Assembly: GCA_002150815.3 (NCBI GenBank)
Contig: NDFF03000383.1
Coordinates: 124,001 to 188,000 of the forward strand
Length of the DNA: 64,000 nucleotides
From: Grammothele lineata
Lineage: Eukaryota > Basidiomycota > Agaricomycetes > Polyporales > Polyporaceae
Reading direction: 5' to 3'
The position numbers were made by a program, and so were the translations under genes. Positions 56,617 through 64,000 of the stretch are shown here, in pieces (the first letter of the stretch is position 1; each line of letters opens with the position of its first letter). The notes beneath the pieces are model-generated. The model made no database searches. It had not been told where the DNA came from and saw only the letters and a list, made by a program, of their open reading frames with translations.

Positions 56617-58345
56617 TCAAAATGGAACGCCTACCACTAGAACCTCCCTCCACGCGTTCCGACGCTGCCGCTGCAGAGCCGCGACTGCGTCCCACAGCTG
56701 CGCCCACCGCCTCTCATCCCCACCGTTCCATATCATCTGCGGACGCGCCGCCCTACACCGCTCAACGTCCAGGGCCGGAAAGAGTGCGTCGAGCAGCTCT
56801 GAAAATTGATCCGATAGCATATAGTGAATATACTTCGTGTCGAGATGGAGTAACCGCAGGGGGTGCCACAGATGACCTTCGCGATAAATATCTGCCGCTG
56901 AGGGTGTCATAGGAAGTGGTGGCCCTAGTCGTGGGTGCCTGCCTGATGGAACGTCCGCGGACAACGAGAGGCGCGAGAGCGCAGGGCAAAGCCGTGCGAG
57001 CGCGGCGAGCGCTATAGCCGCGTGGGGCAAGGACCCGAGGCCAATATGAGTGGTGCGAAGGAGGCGCAGGTCCTCCAGCGCAGGCCAGGAAAGCGCCATC
57101 GTGAGGATATCGTCGTCTGTGAGCGGGACCTGGGGCCAAGGGTACTCGACGCGTACGACACGCAAGTCTTGCAGCGCGAGGAAGGGCTGCAAGATTTCAA
57201 TGAGTGCCGGAGCCGAACTTGTCTCTGCTCCTCCGATTGTGCGGGGCGCGCGGTCGATACGGCGGACGGCGAGGGATATGTGACGAAGCTGATGAGAGTA
57301 TGGCGCTCCTGCGACTTCTCGGACGATGTCGCGGACAAGTAGAATGGCGACCGACGGGTCGTTCTCCATGACGCAGAGGCTTAACTCTTGGATGCGGTGT
57401 GCTTTGACACAAGTTATAAAACCAAATAAGTCGGCAGCAGTACCGAAACAGTGCAGTACGCGCAAGGCGGGCATTCTGAAGGTGAGGGCGCATTCCCTGA
57501 GGCCGACAAGGTAACCGAGGAAGTACTCGAGACGAGGGAGTAATGATATGGTTTTGAGAGTGTCTGGGGCAACGCGTTCCATCCCGTGGAGGCATACATG
57601 GCGGAGGGAGGTCAGGCTATAAATATGGTGTGATATTGACATCGTCTTGCTGTAGTTGGTAACATGAACCGCGGTTGGTCGGGAAACAACGCTCTTGAAT
57701 CGAGTCAGGGTATCCTCGACTTTCTTCGCGGACGTTCCGACTTGAATGCAGTAGTCTAAACTGGACAGTGAAGTCGGAACTAGGAGGGATAGTGCGGATG
57801 GAATGCTTGACCTAGTTTCGAACCAACCCAGAGATTGAAGGTACGGTAGAAACGTCTTGCCGCCATTACAACGAACTAGGACGTGCAGGAGCTGAAGCTC
57901 GGGGTCCGCAGCCATCACTTTTGCAATACGGCGTACGCGAGAGGAACAGAGGAGGAACTGCTTGCGTATGCAGGCGGTAGTGGGCCGCAGACGAAAGCCA
58001 TCGAGGATCTTCGGGAGCCTAGTCAGTAAAGGTCATGCCAACTTGCGCTATGTGACTTACGTCCTGACAATGCTCCGATACCTCCATAGGGGTGTAACAA
58101 CGATACGCAAATGCCGGTTCCGGGAGAGGTAGAAGGAGGTGGTAGAGCGGTAGTGCTGACCATAGTTCCCGCCAGATGACCCTCGACGCTGGGTCGGTCC
58201 AAGCACGGCAAACCAGGGCGCACTCGACGCATGCTGTGCGCTCAGCCGGGTCTTGCACGTCGAAAACTTGGACAATCATCGTGACAAGATTGTCGTCGTA
58301 AAGGACACGATGTGCATTGCGAAATGTGAGGGTGGATATAGGACG
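56617..58345 (-). CDS. F-box/LRR protein (type 1, intact)
   Basis: Exon 1 (about 58345-58061) encodes RPISTLTFRNAHRVLYDDNL and the F-box region CALVCRAWTDPASRVIWREL, ending HCQD at donor GTAAGT. A 52-nt intron with a TACTGAC branch site leads to exon 2 at 58008 (ILDGFRLRPTTACIRKQFLL, CSSRVRRIA). LRR segments follow (LPYLQSLGW, LTSLRHVCL, LPRLEYFLG, LQDLRVVRV, LEDLRLLRT). The end block is FSELLDALFPALDVERC and WAQLWDAVAALQRQRR. The stop is at 56617. The initiator ATG is not resolved; a further 5' exon, joined at the TGTACAG acceptor near 58346, is likely. Sister of 22047-23704 and of the edge fragment at 2-1141. Confidence 0.8.
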
Positions 58346-59311
58346 CTGTACAGATCACGGAGAGCGCACGTTGAATACGATATGGGGAATGCAGCGGAAA
58401 TGCTAGCGCACCTCGTAGGCCTCTCGAACCTGCGACGTCCCGCCACTTCCCCTTCTCGAAGTCTGCTCCACCGTAGATGGCGACATAGGGAGGGAAAGGT
58501 GACTTGTATCGCGATGTCAGGGCTACAGTGACATAATGTTCACAGCCATACGCCGGAGTCGAAGCACTGGCGCCGTTCAGTGACCCGAAGTCATGCATAG
58601 ACACTGTCAGACTCACCGTAAGACACGAAACCGTGGGCCCTCATAATATGCACTCTGTGTCTCTGTTCTGGATCCACATGGTTGCTGCCTGAGCGGAAGG
58701 CTTGCTCGACCTTGGTGGTATAGCTTTGAGTAGCAAGGGACGAGAATGGAGTGAAGATGACGGTGGATACCGGGCGTGCGTGGATGTGCAGTTGTGCGAT
58801 TATACGTGATGAGCATGAGACATGGTAAGGGATTGGCAGAATCCTTGTGTCTTACGTATGAAGGTGAGGGCTGTATAGGCTCACGCACTGATTGGACTCC
58901 AGCCGACTAAGCGGGCGCGTGTAAACCTGCCCTAAACTGTCGCGTTGTACACGAGCATACAAGTGATCACCAGAACACTGATTTGGCATTGGGTTTGAAA
59001 CCTGCACACCTGAAGCCCCAAGCTTTCAAGTGTGAGACTTGGCTGCATGGTGCAGCCCTTCGTTCGGAGGATCACCCGTCGCCCATGTGATGATTACGCC
59101 ACAATGGCAGGTCATATATTATGTTTAACGACAATGAGTGTATGTGGAGCGAACAATCGCCCAATCCACCGTGACCTCAAACAACGGTAGCAGAAATGTG
59201 AAAAAACGAGGCTACTATCCTCCCAGTCAGCCGTCTCGTCCGTGCACCAAGAGCGCCGTGTCCAAGTCCAAGACCATGCACTCCAGGCAACCATCCTCCT
59301 GGGGAACCAAC
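58346..59311. other. Intergenic, nothing recognised
   Basis: May contain the first exon of the F-box gene. Otherwise no supported feature. Confidence 0.4.
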
Positions 59312-59995
59312 TCAAGGGAAGTTGATGAGGACGTTGACCGCGCGGCACTGAGTGGCGTCCTTGGGCATGTACTTGATCTCGTCGCCGTGGTTGCCAGGGC
59401 ACAGCGCGAACGAGTCCTTGTCCCCGTTGAGCGCGAGCAACGGCACGCCCGTGTTGACCGACTGCACAATCATGACTCAGCGCTCTGAGCGGTTACGACA
59501 AAGCAGTGAAAGAAACGCACCACACCACAGTAGATCTGCGGATGCGTGCTCGCCTCGGACCCGGTCATGAAGGCGATCGAGCTGCCGGCGGGGACGCCCG
59601 TGTTGGTGGCGAGGGCGTCGCCGTCCTTGTGGGCCAGCAGGCGGCCGTCGTCCATCGCGAAGTCGATGGTCGAGCCGGTGAACACAGACGTGGTCTACGG
59701 ACGTATAAGCCTACGTTAGCCCTATGTTCGCAACGTTGGCAGAACGACGACGGCGATGAGACGCACGGAGAGCAGGTAGATCGAGGAGCCTGGATGGCAC
59801 CGCCCGACGTGAGGTAGAGCGGCGTCCCGGTCGAGTTGTCGTTCTGGCCGTCCTTGAAGAACGCGGTGAGCGCGAAGTCGGTCCCGGACGTGGTGAACGA
59901 GCACGCGGACGCGGAGTCGCGCGGGACGTGTGAGGCACGCCGACGACGGACGCGGCGGCGGCGAGAGCAACGGAGGCGATGCTGAGGGCGAACAT
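59312..59995 (-). CDS. Small secreted protein of unknown function
   Basis: The signal peptide MFALSIASVALAAAASVVG starts at ATG 59995. The mature part reads DSASACSFTTSGTDFALTAF, DGQNDNSTGTPLYLTSG, then after introns VFTGSTIDFAMDDGRLLAHK, AGSSIAFMTGSEASTHPQIY, and NTGVPLLALNGDKDSFALCP to VLINFP (TGA 59312-59314). At least four Cys are present. The signal peptide and the first mature block are in different frames with no room for a clean intron near 59935-59950, so a one-base break is present, or a poorly placed splice. I do not recognise the family. Likely an extracellular small protein of about 190 residues. Confidence 0.6.
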
Positions 59996-60435
59996 AGCGG
60001 GAAAGTTGGTGGAAACGTGTAAGGTGGAGAAAGCGAATAAAAGGAGAGATGAAGTAGAAGAACCTGTGGAGGATGGAGAACAAGTGAGCAGAGACAGAGG
60101 GTCTATATAGCTGTCGGATATTGTGAGGAATCGAGCCGTGCTGGATAGAAGCACTGGCGCGGAGGTGTTTCGCCGGTTTCCATAGGTGAAGTGGTATCAG
60201 GTTAAGTCTTACCGACGCTCTTCGTTATGCGAGCTGTGCCGTGCCAGTCAGCAAAGACATCGCACGGCGATCTGTGCGCGCTATGAGAACAAGAGGAAGG
60301 CGGGTGACGTTGTTTGGATGCTGCCGCACACGCAGGAAAACGGCAAGACAGTAATTATACGGGCACGATCCAGTAGCAGAATACATGACGTCATAGCTGC
60401 GAAATCGGATTCCCGTCCATCAGCCTCCACGCCAC
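59996..60435. other. Intergenic, nothing recognised
   Basis: Promoter of the small secreted protein and 3' flank of the DUF6534-like gene. Confidence 0.45.
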
Positions 60436-62419
60436 CTACAGAACCTCAAACGCACTCACCAGCTTGCCCATCGACGACGTTCCCGACTCGCACGACCGCT
60501 TTCCGCTCCCCGTGGTCTCCGAGCTCGTGCTCGAAGCCGGCGCCTCGACTTCGTACGAGTACACAAGGCCGGGCACGTCGTAGTCGCCGGTGGCGATCTG
60601 CGGCCCCATCGTTTGGAAGTCGAGCGCGGTGGTGAGCTCGAAACGACCGGTATCCCGCATGTCGACGTTGTGCGTGCTCGTCTGCTGCGCGAGGTCGTGT
60701 TCGGCGCGCATAACTGCGAGGAACGAGCATGCGTGTACTGCACGAGGTGGAATATGTAAAGAGGGAACGAAGAGGAAAGAAACGTCAGAATCGAGGTAGA
60801 GAGCACGTTTCATTACGGACGACGCACGCTGGCAGATGATCCAGTAAACCCCGATGAAGAGGAGGGATTCGGGGAGGACCGTGTACTGTCCGTACGGGTA
60901 AGCATACCGTCTGAAAGGTGAGCCTAACATAGTCAGACAACGCACGACGACAATCTCGAGCACTGCCAAGGCGCTGCGATGGGAAATTTCAGAAGGTCGG
61001 TTGGATCGCGAAGGGAAGGGGAACATACGCGGCGAGGGCGCCAGTGTTGATCATGCAGATAATAATGGTATTGACGACTGTGTCGAGCCTTAATGTGGAG
61101 TTAGGGCCCGACGTTCAAAGGTACGGGAGTTTGCAGAACGAACCTTTGAATGCCCGTTTGGAACCGTTTCAGCAGAAGAAACATAGCCATAGCGATCACG
61201 CCATCCACGAATATTTGTGAGCTGAGTACGACGTAAAACGTCCACTGCGCACTGGGTCAGCAACATGGAAGAGCAACGAAGCTGTTCAGTGCGCTGGGGG
61301 CTTACTCGGACAGATTTAACTTGCGTGAAGTCGCTGATATGGACCCTGATATAGCGAAGTTAGCATGATACACATCTTCGTTCATCACCACTCACTCTTT
61401 GATCAGGAAGTCTGAGCGAGCGATCGTGTCAGCAAGGTTTCTTCCTCCGTAGTTGGGATACTTACATAAGCTGACCACAGCTAATACATTACAAACGTCA
61501 GACTTGACCACAGACGACCGTACGACTTGAGTAGCTTACCGATAAGCCCGGAGAGGCACAGTAGCTAGAAAAGCCGATATTCAGAGAAGCTCCACATAGA
61601 CTTAGGGATAGCATACTGGGATGAATGCCGCCGTGTACCGCATAGAACATACTGAAGACGGTGAGCCGCGGGTAGCCGCTCGATCAGAGGGGGAACGTAC
61701 ACCTCCAGATACGATAGACATAGCCACTGACAGGAACCACGTTAGAACGGCGCCCGAGCGAGATGCGGTGCGGGGACTTACAGACGGACGAGAGTCATGC
61801 TGCACTCCTGTGACCTCTTAAGCAAATGCATGACGAAACGAACAAGGGGCTCACAGTCACAAAAGGAAGAAGCTGGAGGAATGTGATTAGAAGTGACACC
61901 CAGGGAGCACAACTGATACTCACAGCAAAGGGCCAGGAGACACGGTTCAAAGTCTCAATCACTCCGCGACCGCAAACAGTATATATGAACACTGAGTACG
62001 ACGCCAGACTGATGTGTACAGTGTCCACGATCCTGGCCACATTTTATGCTGAGATGCGTAACAGCGCAGTCAAGAGGAGCGATACGTACCACAAGAGAGA
62101 TACCTGGGAGCATACAACGGAAGAGGCACGGCCCTTGTAAGGCGGGTATCGACACAGTCGATTGAGAGGGACGTACGAAGCATCGCGCCCACAATGTCGC
62201 ATTCCTTTCCTTCCTCCTCCACAAGTAAAGCGTTGCTTGAATACATGTAATGCCGTAGAAGCTTTTGTAACAACACGAAGACTGAGCTTGAACGAAACGG
62301 AAGTAGAGGAAGAAATCCGAACACACTTACAATGAGGCCACGACGAGTCCGGTCAGCACAGCTCCTATGGACAGATCCAATGTCCGTGCCGACGGCCCTG
62401 CGCTGTCACTAGCAGCCAT
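60436..62419 (-). CDS. DUF6534-like multi-pass membrane protein
   Basis: A minus-strand gene of about ten exons. It starts MAASDSAGPSARTLDLSIGA at 62419 and continues VLTGLVVASL, FYGITCIQATLYLWRRKERN and, after two introns, VSLLWIVDTVHISLASYSVF. This matches the N-terminal L-G-x-L-x-G ... YGITC-Q...LW-x-D-T-H pattern of the DUF6534 family. Later parts include SMTLVRLGYVYRIWR and GQYTVLPESLLFIGVYWIIC. A cytosolic tail (MRAEHDLAQQTSTHNVDMRD, FELTTALDFQTMG) ends VSAFEVL at TAG 60436. Several hydrophobic helices give a receptor-like topology, but no function is established for the family. No lesion was found in the exons that I could join; the middle exons (61026-61700) are short and less certain. 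Confidence 0.68.
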
Positions 62420-63543
62420 GCGGGGACGTCTCTCGAGGTGAGTGGCGACCTAGCAGCGCCAACTTCATCCGTCAGAGAGAGGGTAGGCGTCGAGGATGCT
62501 AGGAGAACGCCGCGAGGAAGAGGGGGAGTGCAAGACGTTTGTACATCCGCGACTCGTCGGGCGGACTGTCGCCGGAATTGGGTTGATATGGAGCGAGAGA
62601 TTATTTTGAGTCTGACCAAAAGGCGTAGGAGAGGAGGAGCGTACATGGAGCTAACGGCATATAGGAGTACACAGGGGCTGCGATGTTGCCGCCATGGCGT
62701 GGCGGAGCGGGAGAGCAGCCACAACGGGGGTCGATCGTGCATGTTCTGGCCCGGAATCGCATCGCCGAGCGATTGCACCCGCCGTCTTGCCTTGTGTGCC
62801 GGGAGACCATCGAGTGTCCTGGCTGCAACGAGGCCTTCCGGTCGCTGCGCAGCACATGTCACCCCAAGCCCTCCCTAGAGTCAACATTCTGCGTCGTGCT
62901 GACTAGGCACCGGAGCGTCGAGCGACGCCTCTATTTCGCATTTGAGATTCAGAGGTCGACGGAGCACGGAAGAGGGTCCAGAAAATCGTAGGATGAGTAG
63001 AGTCGTACATGATCAGCGTGCTCAGGAGAAGGTCAGGCACCTGAATTCTGCTAGGCACCCGCATTAATTTAAGTTTGACGCTTGTTGTAAGTTGGCGTTT
63101 AACCTTGCTCTAATCCGGCTATCGGGCTTCAAATTCAACTTATAGGCGTTCTATTCGAAGGGCTTACGTCATCCCCTTTCCTTTCATATTACCAGGCTAG
63201 ACTTCATGCATACTCGCATTTGGCTGCGTCTGCCTCGCGAACTTGCCCATCAACTCTCAGGACCATGCATTCTGCTCAATCGCTTCTTGTCGTAGCCTCT
63301 GAAATGGTGTAGGGTCAGCCTCTGATCAGAAAGTCTCGTCTTCAACTTGCAAGCATGCGCCGCCCTCGAGTCCAACCCGCGCACGCGTTGCGGAGGCATC
63401 GTCTGCCGTCTCTAGCATACCCCTCCCCCACCAGGCTCAACGCGTATAAGGACGCCGCAGCGATTGCTACTCAGCCCAATACATAGTACTCAGCACTCAA
63501 CCAACATCTATATCAACTTTCCTTCTCGCGTCTCATCAGCATC
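62420..63543. other. Intergenic, nothing recognised
   Basis: Promoter of the DUF6534-like gene on the left and, on the right, a TATAAG element near 63446 about 95 bases before the decayed reductase. No supported gene. Confidence 0.45.
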
Positions 63544-64000
63544 ATGGCCAAGTTTGGGGCTCAGCCTCCTCATCCCGCTACCCGGCCGCTACCACCACTC
63601 CCTCGCGCTCAGCGTTGGTTTGCGTATCTTCTCCCTCTGCCTCGGAGCGGTGTGTAATTTTGACCAGGGACCAAATGGTCATGGTTACCAAGGTATGTTT
63701 CTATGCTGGGCTTCGTTCGAGCTGTCGCGAGGAGGGGGAATGTTTATGTAGGTCTCGTCGTAGTCCTCAATGAACCCGAATCGTGGGCGGATCGACATCA
63801 AGCAATACCTGGCGTGGGCGGAGAGCAATTATGAGACCACAAGTTTGAGGGTTGAAGAGTCGCTCGCACTCCGTACATCGATATTCTCTACGTCCACTGG
63901 GTGTGTATACTCGTCCTCCCCACGCATATATCCACGCTAAAGTACTGCGACTGCTTGTAGGACGGCAACGCGACTCCGACCGAAGAAGCTATGAGCGGCC
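63544..64000 (+). pseudogene. Aldo-keto reductase (aryl-alcohol dehydrogenase-like) relic, cut by window edge
   Basis: From ATG 63544 the sequence contains GRYHHSLALSVGLRIFSLCL and GAVCNFDQG, which parallel the GRYR-LAP-AGLRVSPLCLGAMNFGD start of fungal aryl-alcohol dehydrogenases, but in a frame other than the ATG. At about 63880, YIDILYVHW is the conserved helix of aldo-keto reductases, and after an intron-like gap DGNATPTEEAMSG follows to the window end. Between them the frame carries stops (around 63825-63850) where the NH-KSL-VSVE-SLKKLRT block is expected. I read it as a pseudogene; the part beyond the window is not seen. Confidence 0.5.

Overview
This window is nuclear DNA of a filamentous basidiomycete, most likely a wood-decay agaricomycete near Polyporales. 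Genes lie on both strands with many short GT-AG introns (about 45-70 nt). The families present are typical of Agaricomycetes: F-box/leucine-rich proteins in several copies, multi-pass membrane proteins resembling the fungal families DUF6533 and DUF6534, DUF4419, UbiA prenyltransferase, small secreted GPI-like proteins, and repeat proteins of the seed-maturation (SMP/LEA) type. Family names were assigned by recognising motifs in the translated sequence; no database search was run. Exon joins are given where a splice pair restores the frame.

Layout. 0-9 kb: tail of an F-box/LRR gene, a BolA-like gene divergent from a SET-domain methyltransferase, an amidohydrolase, a tRNA-Asp and a secreted polyamine oxidase. 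9-12.3 kb: a broken membrane-protein gene and a broken F-box gene. 12.8-16 kb: a UbiA prenyltransferase divergent from the first SMP/LEA-like gene. 16-20 kb: mostly unexplained DNA with a decayed protein-kinase relic. 20-28 kb: DUF4419, an F-box gene, an AIM3/BBC1-like gene and the rRNA dimethyltransferase DIM1. 28-29.4 kb: the second SMP/LEA-like gene. 30-35 kb: two tandem DUF6533 genes, the second apparently dead. 35-56 kb: six members of one secreted, probably GPI-anchored family (three tandem on the minus strand, two on the plus strand, one more on the minus strand), interleaved with a kelch-repeat gene, a zinc-ribbon-like hypothetical gene and three F-box genes plus a remnant. 56-64 kb: another F-box gene, a small secreted protein, a DUF6534-like membrane protein and a decayed aldo-keto reductase at the right edge.

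There is no operon logic here. A few housekeeping genes (DIM1, BolA, SET methyltransferase, AIM3/BBC1-like) are embedded in accessory, duplication-prone DNA. The best candidates for something undescribed are the six-member secreted family, with a conserved three-exon structure and core motifs (ADTVSLF, AG-D-SGHTTWV, VEGSTDAH, and a Cys pair), and the SMP/LEA-like pair. One of that pair sits behind a perfect ATF/CREB site.

Several genes carry frame breaks that introns do not explain. Some are clear pseudogenes (several breaks in one gene). Single-base cases could also be consensus errors, and this is said entry by entry.
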